A DNA stretch of 64,000 nucleotides. Origin: Balanoglossus misakiensis. Lineage: Eukaryota; Hemichordata. Position 1 is the first letter of the stretch, and each line of letters opens with the position of its first letter. Under the pieces are notes generated by a model. It worked only from the letters and a program-made list of their open reading frames with translations, made no database searches and was not told the origin of the DNA. Positions 26,154-37,245 of this stretch are shown here, in pieces. The DNA lies in assembly GCA_040954595.2 (NCBI GenBank), contig CM082594.2, forward strand, positions 1,550,001 to 1,614,000. Reading direction: 5' to 3'. The translations under genes and the position numbers were made by a program.

Positions 26154-27406
26154 AAAAAAATGTGGTAAAGGGGTCCAACATTTTGCACACCATCACTTTT
26201 CGGCAGTCAGTCTGCATTCAAGCCAAAGGAGCAAACCAAATTGCAAGAAATACCACGACAATACTAACCGTATAGTAAATAGGTGAACAAGTATCTTCAG
26301 GGTGGCCAAAACAGAAATGATTACCCCCCCCCCCCCTCCAAGACATGATGGAAGGTTCCAAAAAATTGAACCCACCCCATTTTAGTTCTGGTGGAGCCCC
26401 ATTGAAACCAAAACATCAAAGAAAATAAAAAATTTCGCAAAATATTCTATGAGAAGGGAGTAAATAGGCCAACAAACAACTTCGGAGTGGCCAAAATGGA
26501 AGTGCCCCCCCCCAAATAAAAAATGATGGAGGGGCCCTATAATTTGCACCCTGTTATTTTTGGCCAGGTGGGTCCCTTCCAAAGCAAAAACAACAAAAAC
26601 AAATTAATTGTAGCCCAAATTCCCGTGATAATAGAGTAAATAGGCCAACGAACAACTTCGGAGTGGCCACAATGGAAGTGCCCCCCCCCAAATAAAAAAT
26701 GATGGAGGGGCCCTATAATTTGCACCCTATTATTTTTGGCCAGGTGGGTCCCCTCCAAAGCAAAAAAAAAACAAAAACAAATTAATTGTAGCCCAAATTC
26801 CCATGATGATAGAGTAAATAGGTGAACAAATATCCTCGAGTGACCAAAACAGAAGAGACCCCCCGAAAAAAATTGATGGAGGGGCCCTAAAAATTGCACC
26901 CTATGATTTTTGGGTAGTTGGGTCCCCATTGAAGCCAAACAGCAAAAAAAATCAATTTTAGCACAACAATCCTACGGGAATACACATCATACCACAAAAC
27001 GGAGTACCCCCCTCCAAGAAAAATATGATGGAGGGGCCCTTAAAATTGCACCCCATCATTTTCGGGTAGTTGGGTCCCCATAGAAGCCAAAACAGCAAAA
27101 AAATCAATTTTAGCACAAAAATCCTACGGGAATACACATCATACCACACTATATTGGTATTACTGGGGTTTTTCTTCTACTTCTTCTTCTTCTTCTTCTT
27201 CCATATTGGTTGACTGTAAGAAGTAGAGCTCCTGAATTGTGGTATTTTTTTCTCCACTGTGGACGGTGTTCCAGGAAAGTTTGACATTTTCTGGACTGAT
27301 TGTCTACTGTTTCTCCGTGTGTGCTTTTTGGGACCTTTTCGACGAGGATTGCTGTGATTGCGGCAGATAACTGATTTGGTGCTTGTCACCAATCAGACCT
27401 GCCAAT

Positions 27407-28972
27407 ATGGCGGCCGGACGGGCTTGGGCTCAGTACGGCAACGACGTTACCCTGACAAGGCTGTCTATGAAAAACGCGTTGAAGATTGAGAGTCTGGAGG
27501 GGATAAGTGTGAACACCTATGTGGAGAAGATTGCGGAATTGGTTGAGGTTAGTGAAATTCTGGCTGCCTCCAGAATGAATAGATCCGTGGTCGTGTTTTT
27601 GAAAAATATGCAATCGGTTGAAATGGTTTGCGCCTCAGGACTAACGATTGGCGAAGATTTTATACAGCCCCAACCGATGGTGAAACCAGCGACAAAGGTA
27701 ATCCTTTCGAATGTGCCACCATTTATACCCAACGATTTGCTTGCTGAACGTTTGGAGTTATATGGAAAGGTCATTACGCAGAGTTTCCGGTATATTCCGC
27801 TGGGTTGCAAAAAGGCCGAACTCAGACATGTCAAGTCATTCCGACGCCAGGTGTTTGTGGTGCTTAAACAACAAACCGATATTGATGGTGTTTTGAATAT
27901 TCTTTGTGACGGACATTTTTACCCTGTGTACGTGTCAACGGAGAACGCTAAGTGCTTCCACTGTAAAGAGGTCGGACATTTCCGGAAAGACTGCCCTGTT
28001 CTTGCCAGCGAAAAGGAGACCACAGGACTTAACACCGAGGACGTTAATACACATACGGATCACCAACAGGAACAAAATACCACATCAATTGAAAACACCA
28101 GCGATTCTTTACCGGTACATTCCAGTCAATATGTTGAAGGAAATACACAACCCAGCCAACCTGATGCTACAAATACAGAATTACAGTCTTTCAGTGTCAT
28201 CGATCATGATACGCCAGATGAAATGGATTCTGAACAAATACAGGGTGAGACATCATCACCACGGATGAACAAGCGTGACAGATCGCCGATCCCTGCTGAC
28301 GACTTGACAGAGTCGCATTCAGAGAAGAAACGGTGTGAAATGGAAGAAAATCAAGAACAGTCTCCATTAACGTGTGAAGATAATGAACAGTCTAATGTGA
28401 GTGACATTATTGGTGTTTCTGATGAAGAGAGGGTACGACCCCCTCCTTCAACTCATGATGTTCAGAATGTTTCCTCTGTTGACAGTGTTCCCTCCTCCGA
28501 AATACATTCCATTCCTGAGGAGTCCCCATGTTGTTCTAACGCAGCAGCTATTGTATTACATGAAACAGGCAGCAGCCAAGAAAGCCTGGTTTGTTCTCAG
28601 CCATCTTCTTTTCCCCCTCCTTCAGGTATTCCAGTTCATAATGCTTTTGGTGTTTTATCAAATGATAGTGAGACCATGGACGACGATGATACTGTTTCAC
28701 GCAGTTCTTCGTTATCTGATTTGTCAACCATGAGTGAATTGTCTGATAAATCGTCTGTTTGTTTGTCACAGAAATCCTTACTTGATTTCATAGAAGATAT
28801 TAAGTATTCTAAAAAACCTATTGAGCAATCACAAGAATATTGTTCAGATTTAATGCTGTTAATGAAGTCTCTTTCTCACGTACTGAAAGCTGGTGTTCTT
28901 TCTAGTAAACAGAAAACCCGTGTAGGAAAACTAGTTAAAAAGATAAGAATGTACGTTAAACATAACCATTAG
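27407..28972 (+). CDS. LINE ORF1 protein with CCHC zinc knuckle
   Basis: 521 codons from the ATG in a good context (gccaatATGgcg); the frame is open a little further upstream. Residues about 88-160 resemble an RNA-binding fold (KVILSNVPPFIPNDLL ... AELRHVKSFRRQVFVVL). One zinc knuckle CFHCKEVGHFRKDC spans residues 183-196. The C-terminal half is Ser/Asp/Glu-rich and low complexity, with a basic end. Presumed to bind the element's RNA. No stops, so the copy is young or under selection. Confidence 0.85.
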   Translation: MAAGRAWAQYGNDVTLTRLSMKNALKIESLEGISVNTYVEKIAELVEVSEILAASRMNRSVVVFLKNMQSVEMVCASGLTIGEDFIQPQPMVKPATKVILSNVPPFIPNDLLAERLELYGKVITQSFRYIPLGCKKAELRHVKSFRRQVFVVLKQQTDIDGVLNILCDGHFYPVYVSTENAKCFHCKEVGHFRKDCPVLASEKETTGLNTEDVNTHTDHQQEQNTTSIENTSDSLPVHSSQYVEGNTQPSQPDATNTELQSFSVIDHDTPDEMDSEQIQGETSSPRMNKRDRSPIPADDLTESHSEKKRCEMEENQEQSPLTCEDNEQSNVSDIIGVSDEERVRPPPSTHDVQNVSSVDSVPSSEIHSIPEESPCCSNAAAIVLHETGSSQESLVCSQPSSFPPPSGIPVHNAFGVLSNDSETMDDDDTVSRSSSLSDLSTMSELSDKSSVCLSQKSLLDFIEDIKYSKKPIEQSQEYCSDLMLLMKSLSHVLKAGVLSSKQKTRVGKLVKKIRMYVKHNH

Positions 28973-28974
28973 TC

Positions 28975-31900
28975 ATGGATTTCATTAGATATTACTTTTA
29001 TTTATTGATAATGGTCTGTCTTACACTTTCAACTTTTAATGTACGAGGGTGTAAAGATGCGATGAAACGCTATCAAACTTTTGAGTTTTTGAAAAAATTT
29101 CAACGTTCGGATGTATTTTTTCTTCAAGAGACTCATTCTGTACCTTTTGATGAAGACCTCTGGAGACTGATTTGGAGGGGTCATGGTGAATTTTCTCACC
29201 TCTCTTCAAATAGCAGTGGTGTTGCAATATTATTTTCACCTGGTTTAAAAGTTGATATTGTGAGTTCTCGCTCGGTAATTCCGGGTAGACTTCTTCATGT
29301 CAAAGCGACAATCAAGGATTTTACTTACAACTTTATTAATATGTATGCTTCTGTGGATCATAGTGAACGGCTTAATAATTTTCGTGAGCTGAAAAAGCTC
29401 TTGAATGACTTGCAAAATGATGACATTGTTATTGTAGGGGGTGATTTTAATTGTACCATTAATCCGGGTAAAGATAGATTGAATGGCAAAGAACCTGATC
29501 ATTTCTCTTCTGATTTACTTTCTAATATCATTCATCGTTTTAAATTGTGTGATGCCTGGAGACATTTTCACGGTCAAGACACTTTGAACTTTACCTGGAA
29601 AAGACAGAGTAGTGCGGCAAGACTTGATCGCTTTTACATACCTAAACATCTGTGCAGTAAAATTCAGTCTGTTTCTATTGTTCCTGGGTTTAAGTCTGAC
29701 CATGATGTTGTCAATTTGGGCATTTCACAATCTAATTTTAAACCACGCAGTGCGGTTTGGTGTTTAAACACTGAATTGTTATCAGATGAAGTTTATTGCG
29801 AGCTCATTGCTGATTTTTGGGCGAATTGGAAATTGCGTAAAACACTTTATAGTTCTATTCAAGTGTGGTGGGACATAGGGAAACAAAAGATTAAATTTCT
29901 GACCCAGCAGTATTGTACTGAAAGAAAATGGAAGAAAATGAATCTGAAACGCGACCTGGAGTGTGAATTACGTAACATTGAAAGTATTCACGGGAGAGGC
30001 TGTGAAGCGTTGGCCACTTTTGTTGAAAAGAGAAATCTATTGGACAAGATTATTCATTCGCAGGTGCAAGGCGCTGTTGTTAGGTCAAGGTTCAAACAGC
30101 TGAATGAAAGTGACAGTTCTACGTCATTCTTTTATGATCTGGAACGCCACAAAGGTGTGAAAAAATTCATGACTCATTTGCGTATGATGAATGGTGAGCT
30201 CACAGAAAACCCGTCTCAAATTCGTCAATTAGCGAGAGATTTCTTCTCTGATCTTTACTCTCCAGATGCTGTTTCGATTGAGGCTCAAGATGTTCTTTTA
30301 AAAGATTTGCCGACTCTTAATGAAGAAAATGTGCGTGCTCTTGATTTGCCTCTTTCTTTTGAGGAATTTACGCAATCGCTGACGCTTCTCAATAATAATG
30401 CTTCCCCGGGTATTGATGGTCTCCCGGCAGAGTTTTATAAAAAATTTTGGTCCACTCTTGGCAAAGATTGTTTTGAAGTTTTCACTGCTGCGGTTCAGGA
30501 TGGTACTCTTCCTTTATCTTGTAGAAGAGCTATTTTAACTTTAATCCCTAAAACAGGTGACAGTAGCTTATTGAAAAACTGGCGTCCTGTCTCTGTCCTA
30601 TGTTCGGACTACAAAATTTTAACGAAAGCTTTGTCAATTCGTCTTCGGACTGTTTTATCAGATATTATTGATATTGATCAAAGTTACTGTGTCCCTGGAA
30701 GGCGTATTTCTGATAATATCACCCTTATTCGTGATGTTGTTCAGTATGCTAATGATCAGAATAGGACGCTTGGTATTTTGTCGTTGGATCAGGAAAAGGC
30801 TTTCGATCGGGTCCATCACAGTTACTTGATTAAGACTTTGCAGGCTTTTGGTTTTGGTCCAAATTTTATTAGCTATATTAGACTCCTTTACTCTAGCACT
30901 GAAAGTCTTTTGAAGCTGAATAATGGGCTTACTGCACCAATCTCTTTTAATCGCGGTATCCGGCAGGGGTGCTCTTTGTCGGGCCAGTTGTACTCAATCT
31001 GCATTGAGCCTTTTCTACATAAAGTTCGTACTCAGAGTAACATGCGTGGTTTTGAACTTCCAAACTCCAATAGGAAGCGTTGTCACTTATCGGCGTATGC
31101 AGACGATATTAGCTTTCTGATGAGTCATGATGACGACTTTATGAATTTACAGCATTGGATTAACATTTATGAAAGAGCTTCTAATGCGATGATTAATTAT
31201 TTTAAATCTAAGGGCTTGTGGTGTGGTAGATGGAAAGGGCGGGGTGACTCTCCTTTAAATATCAAATGGTCTTCCAGTGGGTTAAAATTGTTAGGTGTTT
31301 TTATCGGGAACGAGGCTGCCTATGCTGTTAAGAATTGGGAGGACATGAGTCGGATGATTGATGCTAAACTGAATGAGTGGAAGCGGTTTGCAACTGCGTT
31401 ATCGTATCAAGGCCGTGTTTTGGTCATTAATCAGTTGGCCGCTACAAAGATTCTTCATCGTTTAGCAGTTATTTCACTTCCTAAAGATCTTATTGATGCT
31501 CTTCAGCAGAAATTTCTTAACTTTTTGTGGCAAGGTCGTCATTGGGTTGCTAGGGAAACTGTGTATCTACCCGTTAAAAAGGGTGGGCAGGGTCTTATTC
31601 ATCTCCAGTCTCGCTTAAATGCTTTTAGGTTACAGCACCTTCAACGATATTTATATGGGAATGAGAAACATCCTTGTTATTTTTTCTTTGACTATTATCT
31701 TGGCAATATCGAAGATCTACATTATGACAAACAACTTTTTTGTGTCGGTTTAAAAGATTTGAGAGTTAATACTTTTATGCCAAACTTCTATCATGATGTG
31801 TGGAGGGTGATTAATTCGAGATCCTTGGTTATTAGACGTGATGGAAAACCCTTTACCATTGAAGGTGTTTTAAATGAGCCGCTGTTTTTGAACAAGTTAA

Positions 31901-32901
31901 TAATTAACCCGAGCACGGGTCATTATTTTCCCATTGATCAGTTTGCTTGTGGGGGTCTGACAAAGGTTGTTGACCTTATAAATTTAAATGATCGCAAGTG
32001 GAAAACTATTCATGAACTTGAATGTGTGCTTTCTATTCGTTCCCAACGTATTATTGCTTCTAAACTGCATTTATTTACAGAAGCAATTTTAAAGAGTTTT
32101 GGTACCATAATTAGCAACTTTTTTGATATTTGTACTTGTAGTCCCATTATTCAGGAGGCACTGAACAATCCATTGTATCACTATACCCTCAGCACTTCAC
32201 TTGCTGAAAAAGGCGATGATATTCAGACTTGTCTTTACAAACTTGAAAAAGGAGCTATTTATACCTTTCTTATTGATAATCTTTATGAGACTAGCGAGGG
32301 TTCTTCAAAATTCCCGACTGAATTGTTGTGTAATCCAGCTACTGTGAAGCCCAACTATGGCATAATCTATGATAGACCTATATACAAAAAAGAGGGTGAC
32401 ATACAGTGGCGTTTCCTCCACGGTGCTATTTCTACAGGTGTCTATTTGCATTCGGCTGGTTATATAGACAGCGCGAATTGCCCGTTTTGTAGTAATCATA
32501 TTGACACCATTAGGCATATGTTCGTTGATTGCCAGCGGTTGCATAACTTTCTTATTTTTATTCGTGGCATTGTTGAGAAAATCTGTGGCCTAGACACCAT
32601 TCCTCAGAATTGGTACATTATTGGCCCTCCATACAGTAAGGGCAAAAAATCAGCTATGCGCCTTGCAAACTTTATTTTCATAACTACCAAGTTAGTTATT
32701 CACATTTCTCACTATAACAAGATTAAAAATAAGTCCAGTTGCGATATATTTGATTTGTTTAGGAAGCGTGTGAAGTCGCGCTTAATGGTTGAGTATCAGT
32801 ACTGCAATTTCACTAGTAATTTGACCTACTTTGAAACGTTTTGGGCAATGAACTCAGCCTTGTGTACTGTAAGAGATAATGAACTTATTTTCTGTATATA
32901 G
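28975..32901 (+). CDS. LINE ORF2: AP-endonuclease and reverse transcriptase
   Basis: 1308 codons, starting 2 nt after the ORF1 stop, which suggests coupled translation. The N-terminal endonuclease shows STFNVRG, FFLQETH, GGDFNCTI, ARLDRFYIP and SDHDVV. The reverse transcriptase has NWRPVSVLCSDYKIL, GILSLDQEKAFDRVHH, GIRQGCSLSGQLYS, and the catalytic YADD at 31096-31107 (residues about 708-711), then LLGVFIG. A C-terminal zinc motif CPFCSNHIDTIRHMFVDC follows near residue 1168. Uninterrupted, hence potentially active. Confidence 0.92.
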   Translation: MDFIRYYFYLLIMVCLTLSTFNVRGCKDAMKRYQTFEFLKKFQRSDVFFLQETHSVPFDEDLWRLIWRGHGEFSHLSSNSSGVAILFSPGLKVDIVSSRSVIPGRLLHVKATIKDFTYNFINMYASVDHSERLNNFRELKKLLNDLQNDDIVIVGGDFNCTINPGKDRLNGKEPDHFSSDLLSNIIHRFKLCDAWRHFHGQDTLNFTWKRQSSAARLDRFYIPKHLCSKIQSVSIVPGFKSDHDVVNLGISQSNFKPRSAVWCLNTELLSDEVYCELIADFWANWKLRKTLYSSIQVWWDIGKQKIKFLTQQYCTERKWKKMNLKRDLECELRNIESIHGRGCEALATFVEKRNLLDKIIHSQVQGAVVRSRFKQLNESDSSTSFFYDLERHKGVKKFMTHLRMMNGELTENPSQIRQLARDFFSDLYSPDAVSIEAQDVLLKDLPTLNEENVRALDLPLSFEEFTQSLTLLNNNASPGIDGLPAEFYKKFWSTLGKDCFEVFTAAVQDGTLPLSCRRAILTLIPKTGDSSLLKNWRPVSVLCSDYKILTKALSIRLRTVLSDIIDIDQSYCVPGRRISDNITLIRDVVQYANDQNRTLGILSLDQEKAFDRVHHSYLIKTLQAFGFGPNFISYIRLLYSSTESLLKLNNGLTAPISFNRGIRQGCSLSGQLYSICIEPFLHKVRTQSNMRGFELPNSNRKRCHLSAYADDISFLMSHDDDFMNLQHWINIYERASNAMINYFKSKGLWCGRWKGRGDSPLNIKWSSSGLKLLGVFIGNEAAYAVKNWEDMSRMIDAKLNEWKRFATALSYQGRVLVINQLAATKILHRLAVISLPKDLIDALQQKFLNFLWQGRHWVARETVYLPVKKGGQGLIHLQSRLNAFRLQHLQRYLYGNEKHPCYFFFDYYLGNIEDLHYDKQLFCVGLKDLRVNTFMPNFYHDVWRVINSRSLVIRRDGKPFTIEGVLNEPLFLNKLIINPSTGHYFPIDQFACGGLTKVVDLINLNDRKWKTIHELECVLSIRSQRIIASKLHLFTEAILKSFGTIISNFFDICTCSPIIQEALNNPLYHYTLSTSLAEKGDDIQTCLYKLEKGAIYTFLIDNLYETSEGSSKFPTELLCNPATVKPNYGIIYDRPIYKKEGDIQWRFLHGAISTGVYLHSAGYIDSANCPFCSNHIDTIRHMFVDCQRLHNFLIFIRGIVEKICGLDTIPQNWYIIGPPYSKGKKSAMRLANFIFITTKLVIHISHYNKIKNKSSCDIFDLFRKRVKSRLMVEYQYCNFTSNLTYFETFWAMNSALCTVRDNELIFCI

Positions 32902-33120
32902 AATTTGTATAATCAGACTTGTATATCAGACTGTTAGGTTTTTTATAGAAAAAGGGCTTTTAACCTAACATATGGCAAGCACTAGACAATGAACATTTTT
33001 TCACTGTGTATATGTATAGATTTTATTTCTGTTGATTTACTTTCACCTGTAACTGTACATATATTTTTATAGCTTTATAATTTGGTAAAGTTATATTAAA
33101 TGGTGCTTGAAAATCAAATC

Positions 33121-33640
33121 TTCTTCTTCTTCTTCTTGTGTCGTTTTTTTGTCCAGCTAGATCTTGAAAACGGCTGAACCTACAAATCTCACATTTGGCA
33201 CAATGGTGCAGGCCTATGAGAGCTTGTGCAGTACCCTTGTGAATGTGTAATTAGTCATGTGACCTGATGACCATATATGGGCAAAATTTTCAATTTGGCC
33301 TAATTTGCATATGAATGGAGATATCAAAATTCTGTTCAGATGCTTTGTGGACCATATGGCCAGGGTTCTACATGCTAAATGTCAAGGCCATAAGCCATGT
33401 CAATTTTGAGAAGAAGATTTTTAAGTATTATTTTCCATATTTTTCGCCCAAGCCATGGGCCTATACTTTACATAATTAAGCTATGACCACAGATTATTTT
33501 GGATAAATATACATACATCTCTCAAAATCTGTTCGGCCGATCAATTCCAAAGTTGCTGTGCAGCTAGCCTAGCGTTTGTTAATCATTTTAAGCGAAAAAA
33601 AAAATAATATGAAAAATCAACCGATTTTTTTATATTAATT
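33121..33640. repeat. Host repeat copy b, continuation after LINE
   Basis: Resumes with the TTC run and gtgtcgtttttttgtccagc, then gatcttgaaaacggctgaac and an AT-rich tail. This is the same 5' region seen at 33672, 35000, 37250 and 38790. Confidence 0.7.
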
Positions 33641-35007
33641 AGGGCACAAGCCAAGCAGGCTTGTGCCCTATTGGTATTACTGGGTTTTTTCTTCTTTTTT
33701 TTTTTCTTGTGTCGTTTTTTTGCCCAACAGGATCTTGAAAACGGCTGAACCTACAAATCTCAAACTTGGCACAGTGGTGCAGGCCTATGAGAGCTGGTGC
33801 TGTACCCTCGTGAATGTTTAATAAGTCATGTGACCTGATGACCATATATGGGCAAAGTTTTCAAATGGGCCTAATTTGCATATGAATGGAGATATCAAAA
33901 TTCTTTTAACGATTGTTGCAGACCATGTGGTCAGTGTCCTACATGCCAAATGTCAAGGCCGTGGGTCAAGTTTATTTTGAGAAGAAGATTTTTTTCTTTT
34001 TCATATTTTTGGACCCAGCCATAGGCCTATACTTTCTATAGTTAAGCTATCACGCTATGTCCACGTTGGCTGTGCAATGGTCCTGTACAGTGACTCTCTA
34101 TTGGCCCGTGAGCAGAATGGGACCACAATAAAAGGCAAAATTTTGGGCTCACCTGTAACACCTGCTTAACTCATTAATTATGTGCATACCTAATTCCAGG
34201 CTAACTAATAAAGCTAGAGGTTTTGTTCTTGTGGGACATGGATCAGTATGGCATCAAAAATGTTTGCCCAAATTTTGGGTGACCTTTGACCTACTTTCCT
34301 ATATCTCGGCATCCACAGCAGGTACTGACTTGGCGTTTGGAGGGTTATGACTAAAATTGAAAAAACAAAATTAGGGGTCACCCGTGACACCTGCTTATCT
34401 CATTAATTATGTGCATACCTAATTCCAGGCTAGCCAATAGGGCTAGAGGTTTGATTTTTGTTGAACATGGACCAGTATGGGGTTAAAATTTCTTGCCCAA
34501 TTTTGGGTGACCTCGGGTGACCTTTGACCTACTTTACCATATCTCGGCAACCAGCGCAGATACAGCCTTGGCATTTGGAGGCATGGAACTCCTAATGAAG
34601 CCTTATACTTTACCCCATTAATTATGTGCATATCTAATTCTAGGCGAACCAATAGGGTTAGAGGCCTGATTTTTGTTGGACCTGGACTGGTATGGGGTCA
34701 AAATTTTTTGCTAAACTTTCGGATGGCCTCAGGTGACCTTTGACCTACTTTCCTATATCTCGGCATCCGGAACAGGTACAGCATTTGTGTTTGGATGGAT
34801 CGAACTATTGATAGAGTCTTACACTTTACATCATTAATTATGCACATATCTAATTTCAGACAAACCAATAGGGCTAGAGGTCTGGTTTCTGTTGGACCTG
34901 GACTAGTATGGGGGTCAAAACTTTTTGCCCAATTTTTGGGTGACCACATATGACCTTTGACCTTCGGCTTAAGCTTGTGCCCGTCATCGCTGCTTGCAGC
35001 TATATTC
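33641..35007. repeat. Host repeat copy c with 239-bp units
   Basis: Complete copy: 5' hairpin gggcacaagccaagcagg/cttgtgccc, TTC-like tract, unique part, then tandem units with TGACCTTTGACCT at 34280, 34518, 34734 and 34951, and the terminus tgcttgcagctatatt. No protein-coding potential. Confidence 0.72.
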
Positions 35008-36602
35008 ATCTTTTTTTTTTTCTTGTGTAGTTTTTTTGCTCAGGTAGATCTTGAAAACGGCTGAACCTACAAATCTCAAACTTGGCACAATGGTGCAGGC
35101 CTATGAGAGCTGGTGCAGTATCCCTGTGAATGTTTAATTAGTCATGTGGCTTGATGACCATATATGGGCAAAGTTTTCAAATGAGGCCTAATTTGCATAT
35201 GAATAGAGATATCGAAATTCTTTTAGCAAATTTTGTGGACCATGTGATCAGTGTCCTACATGCCAAATATCAAGGCCGTGGGCCAAGTCTATTTTGAGAA
35301 GAAGACTTGTAAATATTAGTAGTTTTTCATATTTTTGGACCCAGCCATGGGCCTATACTTTCTATAGTTAAGCTATGACGCCATGTACACGTCTGTGCAA
35401 TGGTCCTGTACAGTGACTGCCTACTGGCCCGTGAGCAGAATGGGACCACATTAAAAGGCAAAATTTCGGGCTCACCTGTAACACCTGCTAAACTCATTAA
35501 TTATGTGCATACCTAATTCCAGGCTAACTAATAGGGCTAGAGGTTTCGTTCTTTTTGGTCATGGACCAGTATGGGGTTAAAAAAATTTGCCCAAATTCTG
35601 GGTGACCTCAGGTGACCTTTGACCTACTTTCCTATATCTCCGCATCGAGAGCAGTTACAGACTTGGCGTTTGGAGGGTTGGGACTATAATTGAAAAGCCA
35701 AAATTGGGGGTCACCTGTGACACCTGCTTATCTCATTAATTATGTGCATACCTAATTCCAGGCTAACCGATAGGGCTAGAGGTTTTGTTCTTGTGGGACA
35801 TGGACCAGTATGAGGTTAAAAAATTTGCCCAAATTTTGGGTGACCTCAGGTGACCTTTGACCTACTGTCCTATATCTCCGCATCAATAGCAGGTACAGAC
35901 TTGGCGTTTGGAGGGTTGGGACTATAATTGAAAAGCCAAATTTGGGGGTCACCTGTGACACCTGCTTATCTCATTAATTATGTGCATACCTAATTCCAGG
36001 CTAACCAATAGGGTTAGAGGTTTGATTTTTGTTGAACATGGACCAGTATAGGCTCAAAATTTCTTGCCCAAATTTTGCATGACCTCAGGTGACCTTTGAC
36101 CTAATTTACCATATCTTGGCAACCAGAGCAGGCAAAGACTTGGCGTTTGGAGGGTTGGGACTAAAATTGAAAAGCCAAAATTTGGGGTCACCAGTGACAC
36201 CTGCATATCTCATTAATTATGTGCATACCTAATTCCAGGCTAACCAATAGGGCTAGAGGTTTTGTTCTTGTGGGAAATGGATCAGTATGGGGTCAAAAAT
36301 TTTGCCCAAATTTTGGGTGACCTCAGGTGACCTTTGACCTACTTTGCTATATCTTGGCATCAAGAACAGGTACAGCATTTGTGTTTGGATGGATCGAACT
36401 ATTAATGGAGTCTTACACTTTACATCATTAATTATGTGCATATCTAATTTCAGACAAACCAATAGGGCTAGAGGTCAGGTTTCTGTTGGACCTGGACTAG
36501 TATGGGGGTCAAAACTTTTTGCCCAAATTTTGGGTGACCACATATGACCTTTGACCTTCGGCTTAAGCTTGTGCCCGTCATCGCTGCTTGCAGCTATATT
36601 TT
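35008..36602. repeat. Host repeat copy d with 239-bp units
   Basis: Starts in the pyrimidine tract without the 5' hairpin. DR1 motifs are at 35613, 35851, 36090, 36328 and 36545. Ends with the same hairpin terminus. Confidence 0.7.
36318..36340 (-). promoter_or_regulatory. Example DR1+DR4 nuclear receptor motif
   Basis: On the minus strand AGGTCA-A-AGGTCA is an ideal DR1 (RXR, HNF4, COUP-TF type). The next half-site, after CCTG, makes a DR4. The same 23-bp compound (TGACCTCAGG then TGACCTTTGACCT) recurs in most 239-bp units. Binding is inference; the motif itself is directly visible. Confidence 0.6.
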
Positions 36603-37245
36603 TTTTATTAAATTTATACCTTTACTTATACCTCCATAGTTAAGCTATGTCCACTTCTTATTGTGGAATTCTGGTCTGTGCAATGGTCCTGTAAAGTGAC
36701 TGTCTATTGGCCAGTAAGCAGAATGGGACCAAAATAAAATGCAAAATTTTGGGCTCACCTGTGACACCTGCATATCTCATTAATTATGTCCATACCTAAT
36801 TCCAGGCTAACCAATAGGGCTATAGGTTTGGTTTTTGTTGAACATGGGCCAGTATAGGGTCAAAATTTCTTGCCTAAATTTTGCATGACCTCAGGTGACC
36901 TTTGACCTACTTTACCATATCTTGGTATCCAGAGCAGGTACAAACTTGGCGTTTGGAGGGTTAGGACTGAAAGTGAAAAGCCAAAATTTGGGGTCACCTG
37001 TGACACCTGCATATCTCATTAATTATGTGCATACCTAATTCCAGGCTAACCAATAGGGCTATAGGTTTGGTTTTTGTTGAACATGGACCAGTATACGGTA
37101 AAAATTTCTTGCCCAAATATAACATGACCTCAGTTGACCTTCGACCTACTTTACCATATATTGGCATCAAGAGCAGATATGCTTATTCCTATGTTGCTAT
37201 GTGCATGTTGGCTTGGGCCCGCTATTGCTGCTTGCAGCTATATTT
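36603..37245. repeat. Host repeat copy e, 3' part
   Basis: Two to three 239-bp units, exact DR1 at 36896 and a one-mismatch site near 37135, then tgctgcttgcagctatatt. Confidence 0.65.

Larger units (their letters stand above)
23654..27151. mobile_element. 3.5-kb inverted-repeat element with TAGTG...CACTA ends
   Basis: Ends are tagtgcggtatggtatgt and acatcataccacacta, flanked by a TAT duplication (23651-23653 and 27152-27154). The uninterrupted site (cctattggtattactgg) is seen at about 33668. Each end carries an array of about 165-bp units (23680-24640 and, inverted, 26130-27140) with core words tttggcttctatggggaccc and gggcccctccatcat. The middle (24640-26100) holds a short remnant of a Cys-rich protein. 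No transposase is visible, so it looks non-autonomous. The ends read inverted relative to classical CACTA elements, so I do not assign a superfamily. Confidence 0.72.
27201..33120 (+). mobile_element. Full-length LINE inserted in a TTC microsatellite (Tx1/Koshi-like)
   Basis: About 5.9 kb bounded on both sides by TTC runs (about 27178-27200 and 33121-33136). It carries two open ORFs separated by 2 nt. The surrounding repeat reads continuously across the insertion when compared with its other copy near 33672-33745 (tttttcttgtgtcgtttttt). Insertion into TTC arrays is known for the Koshi family of the Tx1 clade; assignment here rests on the target and ORF layout. The tail is AT-rich with no obvious poly-A. 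Confidence 0.82.

Noticed and set aside
23654-27151. CACTA (En/Spm) assignment
   Set aside because: The ends are TAGTG at the left and CACTA at the right, the reverse of the CACTA family, and no matching transposase is present.
33641-35007. Helitron assignment of the host repeat
   Set aside because: Short hairpins near both ends are suggestive, but there is no TC start or CTRR end and no A-T insertion pattern that I can establish.
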